Translations under genes and position numbers: made by a program | NCBI RefSeq assembly: GCF_022554085.1 | Contig: NZ_JAKFYR010000005.1 | Location: forward strand, 1-64,000 | DNA: 64,000 bases | Source of the DNA: Rhodococcus sp. CH91 | Lineage (GTDB): Bacteria; Actinomycetota; Actinomycetes; Mycobacteriales; Mycobacteriaceae | Direction: 5' to 3' | Shown: positions 8,564-16,925 of the stretch, piece by piece | Layout: each line of letters opens with the position of its first letter | How positions within the stretch are numbered: the first letter of the stretch is position 1 | The notes under the pieces: generated by a model | Told to the model about the DNA's origin: nothing | The model's input: the letters and a program-made list of their open reading frames with translations, nothing else | Databases searched by the model: none

Positions 8564-9435
8564 AACCCTCCGCGTTCGAATATCACCGGCCCACCACACC
8601 CGAGGAGGCAGCCGAACTCCTCGAGGAGTTCGGAGACGAAGCGAAAGTCATTGCAGGCGGACAGAGTTTGATGCCGATGCTCAACCTCCGGCTGGCCGCT
8701 TTCGATCACCTGATCGATATTGCGCGTCTGACCGAGCTCAGCGGTATCACGCATGATTCGACTTCTGTCACTGTAGGTGCCACCACGAAACAGGCAACGA
8801 TCGGCAGGTCGACCACCATCCGTACCTCGGTCCCCTTACTCTCCAGGGCGACATCGCTGATCGGCCACCTCCCGATCCGCAACCGCGGCACCATCGGTGG
8901 TTCCGTTGCCCACGCCGATGCCGCCGCCGAGTACCCGGCGGTGGCGTTGACTCTCGACGCGGAACTCGAGGCACTCTCCTCTGCCGGCCGCCGCACCATA
9001 CAGGCGGCGGAGTTCTTCACCGGGATGTGGAGTACAGCGCTACGTGACGACGAACTTCTCACGAAAGTCACCTTCCCGAGGTGGGAAGGCCGGAGCGGGT
9101 ACTCGATCGCTGAATTCTCCCGTCGCAAGGGCGACTTCGCTTTGTCAGGTGCCTGCGTGGCCGTGAAGGTCGACGAGAATGCGCGAGTAGAGCAGTGCAA
9201 TATAGGGCTCTTCGGGCTGGGACCGGTGCCGATGCGAGCGACCGCAATCGAACGGTCCTTGGTGGGATGCTCGATCGACGCGCTGGAGGTGCGCGAGATC
9301 GGGCACGCCGCGGTAGCCGATTTGAGTTCTGTCCCTGCCGATCTGCACGGATCTTCCGCATACCGCACACGAGTCGGAGCAACTATGGTGGCGCGCGCCC
9401 TGACAAGCGCCCTCGAGGAGGCAATCGATGACTGA
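8560..9435 (+). CDS. Molybdenum hydroxylase FAD-binding medium subunit
   Basis: A 291-residue CoxM/CutM-like subunit carrying FAD and passing electrons from the iron-sulfur subunit to the acceptor. FAD-binding motifs are visible as AGGQSLMP near residue 33 and TIGGSVAHADAAAEYP near 110. The GTG start overlaps the stop of the large-subunit gene. The gene ends over the start of the small-subunit gene (8-base overlap), which indicates tight coupling. Length is normal for the family. Confidence 0.92.
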   Translation: MKPSAFEYHRPTTPEEAAELLEEFGDEAKVIAGGQSLMPMLNLRLAAFDHLIDIARLTELSGITHDSTSVTVGATTKQATIGRSTTIRTSVPLLSRATSLIGHLPIRNRGTIGGSVAHADAAAEYPAVALTLDAELEALSSAGRRTIQAAEFFTGMWSTALRDDELLTKVTFPRWEGRSGYSIAEFSRRKGDFALSGACVAVKVDENARVEQCNIGLFGLGPVPMRATAIERSLVGCSIDALEVREIGHAAVADLSSVPADLHGSSAYRTRVGATMVARALTSALEEAIDD

Positions 9436-9898
9436 CATCGAGATCACGGTCGAGATCAACGGCGCTGTGAGACGCTCGTCCATCGCGCCGAGACTCACGC
9501 TGGCAGACTTCTTACGCGTCGACTGCGGGCTGACCGGCACCCACGTGGGGTGTGAACACGGAGTCTGCGGCGCGTGCACGGTGATGATGGACGGCGAGGC
9601 CGTGCGCGCATGCCTCGTCTTCGCAGTGCAAGCAGACGGTACCCAGATGACCACCATCGAGGGCATTGCTTCGCCCGACGGCACGCTGGCACCGATCCAA
9701 GAGGCCTTCCGTGAGCATCACGCGCTCCAATGCGGGTTTTGCACACCCGGTTTCATTCTCACTGCTACGGCCCTGTTGCAGGAGAACCCCACCCCGACAG
9801 ACGAAGAGATCCGAGACGGCATCTCCGGAAGCATCTGCCGCTGCACCGGCTATCAAGGGATCGTGGCGGCCATCCGTGCCGCATCGACAGCCACCTGA
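9428..9898 (+). CDS. Molybdenum hydroxylase [2Fe-2S] small subunit
   Basis: A 156-residue CoxS-like subunit with two [2Fe-2S] clusters. The plant-ferredoxin-like N-terminal domain has CEHGVCGAC with a further Cys in RACLVF. The C-terminal four-helix domain has CGFCTPG and SICRCTGYQ. All eight expected ligands can be placed. It is last of the three subunit genes and starts inside the end of the FAD subunit gene. Confidence 0.94.
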   Translation: MTDIEITVEINGAVRRSSIAPRLTLADFLRVDCGLTGTHVGCEHGVCGACTVMMDGEAVRACLVFAVQADGTQMTTIEGIASPDGTLAPIQEAFREHHALQCGFCTPGFILTATALLQENPTPTDEEIRDGISGSICRCTGYQGIVAAIRAASTAT

Positions 9899-9928
9899 AC
9901 TGCTGATTCGACCAATACAAGGATCTGC

Positions 9929-10624
9929 ATGAAACTGGAGAACACCTTCTGCATCGCCGTTCCGGTCGATGAGGCCTGGCGTGTACTACTCGATATCGGA
10001 CGTGTCGCGCCCTGCGTTCCGGGAGCGGCCATCACTTCCCGCGACGGCGATCAGTATTCCGGCAGCATCAAGGTCAAAGTCGGCCCGATCGCCTTGAAGT
10101 ATGCCGGTATCATCGAAACGCGTTCGAAGGACGAAACCGCGAAGGCGGTGGTCTTCGAAGGTAGAGGTCGCGAGGCCCGAGGCAATGGCACGGCGAGCGC
10201 GGTCATCACGTGTCGGCTGTCCGGGTCGGACGGACATACCGATGTCTTCGTCGAAACCGAACTCGAAATCACAGGTAAGACCGCGCAGTTCGGACGTGGA
10301 GCTCTTGCTGAGGTTGCCAACAAGCTCATCGGGCAGTTCGCCGCCAACCTCGCAGAACAGATCCTTGTGTCTGCAGGAACTTCGAACGTTGATGCCTCGG
10401 AGAACGCAGGTCCACGGCTATCGGATGGCGCAGACCCGACCGACGTGGTAGCAAGCCAGGGCAGCTCGACGCACATCGCCGACCGCACTGCTCCTGCACC
10501 GCCGATAGAACTCTTCGGTATCGGTGGCCGACGTGGCCGTATCACCAGAGTGCTCATCCCCGCAGCGGCGGTGGTGCTTGCGGTCCCTCTGTTGATCCGG
10601 CGGCGCCACCGCACTTCTGCCTGA
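9929..10624 (+). CDS. CoxG-like SRPBCC protein with a C-terminal membrane anchor
   Basis: A 231-residue protein. The first 145 residues are a CoxG/SRPBCC fold (VPVDEAWRVLLDIGRVAPCV, then KVGPIALKYAG). In CO dehydrogenase clusters CoxG helps recruit the enzyme to the membrane. After a low-complexity linker comes a single hydrophobic helix (VLIPAAAVVLAVPLLI) and a basic end, fitting membrane attachment. It lies 30 bases after the small subunit, so it probably anchors or matures the adjacent molybdenum hydroxylase. Confidence 0.85.
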   Translation: MKLENTFCIAVPVDEAWRVLLDIGRVAPCVPGAAITSRDGDQYSGSIKVKVGPIALKYAGIIETRSKDETAKAVVFEGRGREARGNGTASAVITCRLSGSDGHTDVFVETELEITGKTAQFGRGALAEVANKLIGQFAANLAEQILVSAGTSNVDASENAGPRLSDGADPTDVVASQGSSTHIADRTAPAPPIELFGIGGRRGRITRVLIPAAAVVLAVPLLIRRRHRTSA

Positions 10625-10717
10625 ATCTCGGATTTCCGCGTTGATCGACGGGATCCACCCATCCGGTCGGAACGAGCGACTCAGTGGAGCCGCTCATGAA
10701 CAGAAATGAGGCACAAC

Positions 10718-11554
10718 ATGTCAGGAAAGCTAGAAGGAAAAGTAGCCTTCATCACCGGTGCAGCTCGAGGGCAAGGTCGGAGTCACGCGATCCGGATGGC
10801 GAAAGAAGGCGCCGACATCATCGCGATCGATGTCTGCAAACAGCTCGACGGCGTCAAGATTGCGATGTCGACACCAGATGATCTCGCCGAAACTGCCGCC
10901 CAGGTCGAGGCGTTGGGCCGTCGCATACATGCCGTCGAAGCCGACGTACGCGACGAAGACGTCCTGGCCGAAGTCGTCCGCGAGGGCGTCGGCAAATTCG
11001 GTCGCCTCGATATCGTCGTGGCCAATGCAGGATTGGCGAGTGAAGGCGCAACCCTTGACGAAATGACGCAGAAGGCATGGCGCGACATGATCGACGTCAA
11101 CCTGACCGGTGTTTGGACCACCACAAAGGTCGCTACTCCCCACATCGTGGCCGGTGGCCGAGGCGGATCGATCATCCTGACCAGCTCCGTGGGCGGCTTG
11201 CGTGGTGCGCGGCACATCGGCCACTACATCGCGGCGAAACACGGTGTCATAGGTCTGATGCGCACGCTGGCGTTGGAGCTGGGCGACAAGCGCATTCGTG
11301 TGAACACGCTGTGCCCCACCAATGTGGGCACACCGATGCTCCTCAACGACGAAACCTACCGACTCTTTCTACCCCACATGCCGAACCCGACGAAGGACGA
11401 CTTCGCCAAGGTCGCTCAGATGGGCCAGGTCCTGCCGACACCGTGGGTCGAACCGGACGACATCAGCGCAGCAGCACTCTTTCTCGCCTCCGACGACGCT
11501 CGCTTCATCACTGGCGTCGCTCTGCCCATCGACGCAGGGACATTGCTCAGATAG
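10718..11554 (+). CDS. SDR oxidoreductase, mycofactocin-coupled type
   Basis: A 278-residue short-chain dehydrogenase. The nucleotide-binding segment reads TGAARGQGRSHA, a variant typical of the carveol-dehydrogenase-like SDRs that keep their cofactor bound and hand electrons to mycofactocin. NAG is in VVANAG, the catalytic Ser is in LTSSVGG, and the YxxxK is in HYIAAKHG. The start at 10718 follows ATGAGG; an ATG at 10706 in the same frame would put that element inside the coding region. It likely oxidises an alcohol made by the P450 or the pathway, but the substrate is unknown. The call of the mycofactocin subfamily is from memory of the motif. Confidence 0.88.
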   Translation: MSGKLEGKVAFITGAARGQGRSHAIRMAKEGADIIAIDVCKQLDGVKIAMSTPDDLAETAAQVEALGRRIHAVEADVRDEDVLAEVVREGVGKFGRLDIVVANAGLASEGATLDEMTQKAWRDMIDVNLTGVWTTTKVATPHIVAGGRGGSIILTSSVGGLRGARHIGHYIAAKHGVIGLMRTLALELGDKRIRVNTLCPTNVGTPMLLNDETYRLFLPHMPNPTKDDFAKVAQMGQVLPTPWVEPDDISAAALFLASDDARFITGVALPIDAGTLLR

Positions 11555-11764
11555 GGCGGCCAGAGCAGGGGTATTCCGAACGCGACAGTCCGGCTCGTCC
11601 TCCTCGCGAGGTAATCGTTCGCTGATGCCTTCTTCGGCGAACGACCGTTCGGATCTGCGGCAGGACTGAGCAATCGATCGGCGCTCGGTCGACAGTAGCC
11701 GAGAACCTTTCGGCGTCCACTTCATCCGTGATCCATTTTGTGCGTCAAGTCCGAGAGGTCGATC

Positions 11765-13336
11765 ATGCGCCGAATCTCACCGTATTCGAAGCTCGCCGCA
11801 GCACTGTGCAGCAGTGCGTTGCTCCTTTTCGTCGCGGCCTGCGGAGCCGGCACCCCGGAGAGTGAGTCCGGGGGCGAGGAGAGCAGTCCCGTAGCCGGTG
11901 GCTCGATGACGATCCTGCAGGGTGCCGAACCCCCGTCTCTGGACCCGGCTTCAATGTCCAATGTCTTCGCGTTTCACCCAGCATTGGGTAATGCGCTGTA
12001 CGGGACATTGATGATCAACGACACCGAGACGTTCACCATCGCGTACAAGATGGCAACCGAATTCTCGTCCTCCGACGGAGGAACCACGTACAACCTGGAG
12101 CTCCGCCCCGGCCTGATGTTCACCGACGGCACCCCGCTGGACGCCTCAGCAGTCAAATTCAACTGGGACCGTCTGCGCGACCCGGCTCTCGGCTCGACCT
12201 CGATCAGACAAGCAGTCCAGGTTGCAGAAACCGAGGTCATCGATGCTACGAATCTGAAAGTCACGATGGTGGCACCCAACCCGCATTTCGCGGAATCGCT
12301 CGTTGCCGGCGCCATGAACTGGATCGCGTCACCCACAGCCCTGGAGAAAGGACGGCAGGCCTTCGACGAGAACCCGGTCGGCGCCGGTCCGTTCACTCTG
12401 GTCAGCTGGACCCGACAGAGTGCCATCGAGCTGGAAAAGAACCCGGACTACTGGGACGCCCCCAAACCCTATCTCGACCGCCTCACGATCAAGAGCGTTC
12501 ACGACAGCAACCAGCGCATCAACGCGATGACTACCGGCGCCGCAGATTTGTCTCTGGAGTCGACCATGGCCAATATCGCCATGGCGCATGAGGCCGGGCT
12601 CGAAACGGAAACCCTGCCCACCGGCGGTGGCCAGATGATCGGCATGAACGAACGTCGTGCCCCCTTCGACGATGTGCGTGCCCGCCGTGCCGTTCGATTG
12701 GCTTTGGATCTCGATGCCCTCAACACCATCGTGTACAACGGCGAAGGTGAAGTCCCCGAGACTTTCTTTCCCGAAGAATCCCCCTTCTACAGCAACATGG
12801 CTTTTCAGACGTCGGATCCCGTCGAAGCCCAACGACTGTTCGACGAACTGGCTGCGGAAGGAAAGCCTGTCCGGTTCTCCTTCGCTTCCTTCCCCACCAC
12901 GGATTCCAGAGTTCTTGCCGAGGGCGTGCAGGCACAGCTGAGTACGTACGACAATGTGGAGGTGAGTATCGACATGCTCGATGCTGCAACAGCCACCACG
13001 CGGCTCGCTACCGGCGACTTCGACATGATTATCACCGCCACAATCGTCCAGGACCCTGATTTTGCACTGTGGACCGCGCTGCATTCGCAATCAACTGGCA
13101 ACTTCACAGGCACCAACGACGCCGAGCTCGACGCAGCACTCGATGCCGGACGTGTCAGCGAGTCGTTCGAGGACCGTAAGGCCGCCTACAACACCGTGCA
13201 GGAGCGCCTGATCGAGGTGGTTCCGGGGATCTGGTACATCCGGTCGGTTCCCTCGGTCATGTACGACACCGACGTGCATGGCGTCCAGTTGTACACGCTC
13301 GGCTCACCTCTGCCCGAAGAACTGTGGATAAGCTGA
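11765..13336 (+). CDS. ABC transporter substrate-binding lipoprotein (SBP_bac_5 family)
   Basis: A 523-residue extracytoplasmic solute-binding protein of the peptide/nickel/opine class. The lipoprotein signal ends at VAAC with Cys26, followed by an acidic/Ser-rich linker. Family features include LDPAS, LRPGLMFTDGTPLDA near the first lobe and ENPVGAGPF. The start at 11765 follows GAGAGG; an upstream TTG at 11738 is less likely. No permease or ATPase genes follow, so it is an orphan binding protein, perhaps supplying the cluster's substrate through a distant transporter. Transcription could continue from the SDR gene about 210 bases upstream. Confidence 0.9.
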   Translation: MRRISPYSKLAAALCSSALLLFVAACGAGTPESESGGEESSPVAGGSMTILQGAEPPSLDPASMSNVFAFHPALGNALYGTLMINDTETFTIAYKMATEFSSSDGGTTYNLELRPGLMFTDGTPLDASAVKFNWDRLRDPALGSTSIRQAVQVAETEVIDATNLKVTMVAPNPHFAESLVAGAMNWIASPTALEKGRQAFDENPVGAGPFTLVSWTRQSAIELEKNPDYWDAPKPYLDRLTIKSVHDSNQRINAMTTGAADLSLESTMANIAMAHEAGLETETLPTGGGQMIGMNERRAPFDDVRARRAVRLALDLDALNTIVYNGEGEVPETFFPEESPFYSNMAFQTSDPVEAQRLFDELAAEGKPVRFSFASFPTTDSRVLAEGVQAQLSTYDNVEVSIDMLDAATATTRLATGDFDMIITATIVQDPDFALWTALHSQSTGNFTGTNDAELDAALDAGRVSESFEDRKAAYNTVQERLIEVVPGIWYIRSVPSVMYDTDVHGVQLYTLGSPLPEELWIS

Positions 13337-14243
13337 CGATCGTCCGAGGCGGCCGCTCCTGCGCACCTCCCAAACATCCGGGCATGTGATTGCAGTCGCG
13401 GATGGCTGGGGGTTGGTGCTGGCGATGAAGTCCGGATGGGCGGGGTGTCCTGCGTCCATGTCGGCGAGCCGGTCACGGAACCACGGGGACTGCACACGTC
13501 CTGGACGTTCCCACGCCTGGTGCACGCACCAGCGCGCGAAATCGCGTTGCCTGCCGGCGTCGAGTGCTTCAACCCGGTCGGTGAGGTCGCGGTCCAGTCC
13601 CGCGACGTGCCGAGCGGCGCAGATCGCCTCGAGAACCGGCGTGAGCGGTCTTCCGCCGAAGGTGTACAGGACGGCGCGCACGACCAGGGCTTCGCGGTTC
13701 TGCGGAGGCACGGTGATCACCTTCCCGGATTCGTCCCCGGATATAGACGTACGCCCTCGACGGTTCCGGCTGGTCGATCTGAGGTTGCGGTGACCATGTG
13801 CTGTCGGTTTTGTGGAGTGTTCGTACCTGCGCATCCGAGGTGACGATGGTGGGCCACAGGCGGATCAGATAGTCGTCGACCTTGAGACCGAAATGAGTGT
13901 CGCGGCCACGAGCGTCTGGCCGCACCTGATAGGTGCCCGCCGGCACCGGATCGAGAGTGGTGCAGACGGTGCCGTCGAGAGCGGAGACGACCAACGCCTG
14001 TGTCGTCTAGAGGGTGGTTTCCTCGATGACTTCCCAGTCGTCCTGCGCAGGATCGGTCGGAGGCTGATCGAGCAGCTCGACGCTGACGCGGACCGGGCCG
14101 TAGGCGATGCCGGTGTAGAACGAGACGGCACCGTCACCGGCTTCGATCAGGGTGCCGTGCGTGAGCGGATCGAGAGTGTCGACCGTGGGGTTGCCGAAGC
14201 TGAACTGGTGATGGTCGACCTGGACCACGCCGTCGGACTGCAC
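13304..14243 (-). pseudogene. Disrupted gene of unknown function (copy A)
   Basis: On the minus strand a plausible protein begins with a GTG at 14243 (VQVDHHQFSFGNPTVDTLD) and reads to an in-frame TAG at 14007-14009. It then continues in the same frame (ALVVSALDGTVCTTLDPVPA) to about 13745, where homology to a second fragment at 16.7 kb shifts by one base into the frame ending at 13304 (VITVPPQNREALVVRAVLY, then FARWCVHQAWERP). So one gene seems broken by a stop and a frameshift. Alternatively there are two genes, the second starting at GTG 13720. I do not recognise the family. Its end overlaps the convergent lipoprotein gene by about 30 bases. Confidence 0.5.
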
Positions 14244-14844
14244 CGCACGATCATCGCGTATCGGACTCTGCTGCGCCGGCCGTCACGCTGCGTCCGGCGT
14301 GGCGGAGTTGCCGCGTCCCACAATGGTGGACGTCACAGGTTCGCGTGTCGCGCAACTCGTGCCTGTTGATCATGGATAACCCCGATTATCCGTGAAGTTC
14401 AGATGGGGAAATGCCGTCTACGAGGAGAGGTCGTCGCTGATGCGCTTCGACGAGTATTGCGGGGCGGCCGACGCGTCCTCGGTGGCCATACCGCCACCCA
14501 GATGGTTCTGTCGTCGCCGCGAACCATGGGCCGCCTGCCGAAGGCGCGCGTCCGCCAGGCTGCGGCGCCGGTCGACGTCCGTCCGAGGCACAGGTATCCG
14601 GTAGCCGGGGAGCTCTGGTGCGCGCCGACAGGCTGCGCGATCGGATCGGTCGCTGGAGCACCGTCATCCGTAGTAAGAGAGGCGAACAAAGTTGCTAGTT
14701 AACATAAGAGTTCGCTATCGGCGTGCGATGCACGCGGTGCGTGCGATGCACGCACCGCGCATATGGCGTGTGGGGCGGCCCGGCTTCCTGACGGTCTCGC
14801 TGTTCGTCGGCTGCGTCCGCGCCGGGTATCTCATTCGGGTCGCG
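14244..14844. other. Gene-poor stretch
   Basis: About 600 bases with no convincing coding sequence. Frames at 14392-14702 are arginine/proline-rich on both strands. It contains the paired palindromic repeats at 14721-14753, just beyond the end of the nuclease-like gene. Confidence 0.45.
14721..14753. repeat. Two tandem palindromic 15-base repeats
   Basis: GCGTGCGATGCACGC occurs twice, at 14721-14735 and 14739-14753, with an 18-base period. Each copy is itself an inverted repeat (GCGTGC, centre GAT, GCACGC). Related words recur at 16836-16869 on the other side of the nuclease-like gene. They may be element ends, protein-binding sites or terminator-like hairpins. Confidence 0.6.
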
Positions 14845-16608
14845 CTACGCGCCGGACTCGTCACTATCTGGCGATGTGAAAGCTTCCTCGTCCACACCGG
14901 GCTGATCGATACCTGGAAGGCTCCAGAGCGCGAGCTCCGGCGCTTGGCGATCCCGGATTCGATCTGGCTTGAAGAGATAGAAATAAGGGTCATCACCTGG
15001 CCGAAATCTCACCTTGAACCCTTTTGCTTCTCCCGCGTCCAGAGCTGCGAGAGCTTCCTCGCTATTCAAGGCCACCGCATGAGGATGGAATGCCCCTACC
15101 TGGCCAAGATTCAATTCACGAGTTCCCAATCGCAGGATGAACTCCTGGACAGGAAATCTAATCATGCCTCCCTCGACAAGCAGGGCTCGTACGTCCGGAG
15201 AGTCGGTGCCGCTGAGTCCGAGAATTCCGGTAGGTGCCTCCGGCGATGCGACCATATATCCCTCGATCAGGATGCGGGCCACCCGGAGATTGACTCGTTC
15301 CAGAGGAGTTAGCTCATCGGGAATGACGAAGCGGGTGTTGCAGTACTCCTGCACTATGGCGAGGTCACGCGCTAGCCCGTACATCTCGGTGAGATAGGCG
15401 TCGGCATCGTCCCTCGTCACCTCCTCATGAGTAGCCAACGACCAAAGGAGGTGACCGTCGATGTAGGTCCTGCACACTCCGGGCGTTCGCAATGCACGCA
15501 CAAGGTCGATCACCCGCAGCGCATCCGTCGGGCGGATACGACGGAAGTTGTACGAGATCTGTACATCTCCGGGAAGCGCCTTGTTGTTGAGGGGATAGTG
15601 CAACTCCACCTCGGCATGTCCGTAGAACCTGATCTTTAGTGTGACCCCGAGGCTGCCTTCGTTGATGTAGGTGACTTCCCCTTCAAAGACTGACTCTTGT
15701 TCATCGACGCCGATGAATCTGAGTTCGGCTACTGCCCCCACGTGAGGACTGTCGCTGAGCGGTTCCAAGTGAACTTCGACGTTGCTGTGTTGTCCGGCGA
15801 GCAGCTCAGGTCCGCTGATGGTCAGCTGACGAACGACCTCTGGTGGAAGAACGACGCGTCCCGATGCTCCATACCTGAGAGCCTGCTCGAACTGACGTTG
15901 CACCTCAGTGTGCTCATCCCCGAAACTGCCGGTGATCGTGGCGGTTATAGGACTCTTGATATGAGCGTCTGGATCTTTCGGGCGGGCTGTATACGTCACC
16001 TGGTTGCCCCGGCGAGCGAAGTCAACGGCCCAGTAGAGGTCTGCCGAGTCCGCGAGGTCTCCCAGACCGGAGACGCGTTCAGTCAGAGAGTCGATCCCCC
16101 CGAGTAAGGTTGCTGTCTCCAACCTATAGAGTTCGACATCTGACCTCATTTGCTCGCGCCCGAGATAGGCATAGACGTCCGGGTTCTCGACCGCGAGAAG
16201 ATCGAGCCCGACACGATCGAGAATGCTGATCTTCGGTGGCTTCGTGCCCTCTTCTACGTACTGCACCAGCTCTTCGACGAAGCTGCGCTCTCCCGGAGTG
16301 AGCTTTGACGGGACGACCAGTATCCACTCCACGGGCGGCGGGTCCAGCTTCATTGCGCGCCTGAACGAGTTGCGAATCTGCTCCGTGCGTGTCTTCTTCA
16401 TGTTGCCGGAGAAGCCGTCTGTGAAGTACTTCAGCTGGTAGATGCGCCGGCGGGCTCCTTGTCGTACTTCGATATCGATACCGTCGTCGCCGCCCCTTCC
16501 ATCAGGGCAAGTGACCTTCGCGAGGCCTTTCCATTTGCGAGCGACAAGAGTGTCGACTATCCGTTCAAACTTGTCGATACCAATCCTGTCCCAATCGATC
16601 GCGTTCAA
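14845..16608 (-). CDS. Mrr-like nuclease-domain protein, candidate defence gene
   Basis: A 587-residue protein. The first about 150 residues look like a restriction-endonuclease-type PD-(D/E)xK domain: FERIVDTLVARKWKG, then GRGGDDGIDIEV with the acidic residue, and YQLKYF supplying the QxK pair of the Mrr class. A following helix (RTEQIRNSFRRAM) and the strand WILVVPSKLTPGE fit that fold. The remaining about 430 residues match nothing I know. The start is TTG 16608, the only start after an upstream in-frame stop, with GGAAGG before it. Base composition is less GC-rich than the surroundings, suggesting acquisition. It stands alone between decayed fragments. Phage or plasmid restriction is an inference from the N-terminal domain. 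Confidence 0.8.
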   Translation of the reverse strand: MNAIDWDRIGIDKFERIVDTLVARKWKGLAKVTCPDGRGGDDGIDIEVRQGARRRIYQLKYFTDGFSGNMKKTRTEQIRNSFRRAMKLDPPPVEWILVVPSKLTPGERSFVEELVQYVEEGTKPPKISILDRVGLDLLAVENPDVYAYLGREQMRSDVELYRLETATLLGGIDSLTERVSGLGDLADSADLYWAVDFARRGNQVTYTARPKDPDAHIKSPITATITGSFGDEHTEVQRQFEQALRYGASGRVVLPPEVVRQLTISGPELLAGQHSNVEVHLEPLSDSPHVGAVAELRFIGVDEQESVFEGEVTYINEGSLGVTLKIRFYGHAEVELHYPLNNKALPGDVQISYNFRRIRPTDALRVIDLVRALRTPGVCRTYIDGHLLWSLATHEEVTRDDADAYLTEMYGLARDLAIVQEYCNTRFVIPDELTPLERVNLRVARILIEGYMVASPEAPTGILGLSGTDSPDVRALLVEGGMIRFPVQEFILRLGTRELNLGQVGAFHPHAVALNSEEALAALDAGEAKGFKVRFRPGDDPYFYLFKPDRIRDRQAPELALWSLPGIDQPGVDEEAFTSPDSDESGA

Positions 16609-16674
16609 CGGGTCCGCCTTCCGGGTGTGCCTCTGGACGAGTATGCAACGTCACTCCGACGCGCCTGACGACGG

Positions 16675-16830
16675 CAGCTCTGCGGCCGCACGGTCATCGC
16701 AGCCCCCGAGTCGTCGCGACCATAGACGTGCGCCCGAGACGGTTCCGGAGAGTTGACCCGCGGCTCGACAGACCATGCCGTGTCACTGCAGGACCAACGG
16801 GTGGACCCAGGACTTCATGAATCCGCGTCG
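16675..16830 (-). pseudogene. Fragment related to the disrupted gene at 13.3-14.2 kb (copy B)
   Basis: The minus strand reads DTAWSVEPRVNSPEPSRAHV, then YGRDDSGAAMTVRPQS. It aligns with copy A (DSTWSPQPQIDQPEPSRAYV, then GDESGKVITVPPQN) at protein and DNA level, but copy A has one extra base after the VY codons. Homology stops at both sides, near the nuclease-gene start and at the palindromic repeats. It is a remnant, not a gene. Confidence 0.5.
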
Positions 16831-16835
16831 GCACG

Positions 16836-16869
16836 GATGCGTGCAGTGCGTGCGACGCATGCACGCATC
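16836..16869. repeat. GC-rich inverted repeat upstream of the nuclease-like gene
   Basis: Perfect 10-base arms GATGCGTGCA (16836-16845) and TGCACGCATC (16860-16869), with further GTGCGTGCG words between. It shares the GCGTGC/GCACGC vocabulary of the repeat pair at 14721-14753. The two sets bracket the nuclease-like gene and the copy B fragment. Confidence 0.55.
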
Positions 16870-16925
16870 GCGAGCAGTGCACGCGCAGTGGCTCACACAG
16901 CGTGCGAGGGGTTCCTCCCAAGCGG

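Noticed and set aside
6221-9898. Aerobic CO dehydrogenase (coxMSL)
   Set aside because: The large subunit lacks the AYxCSFR active-site loop and the gene order is large-medium-small, so CO oxidation is not supported.
14392-14702. Short genes in the gap before the nuclease-like gene
   Set aside because: Frames on both strands are Arg/Pro-rich, overlap each other and have no ribosome-binding site.
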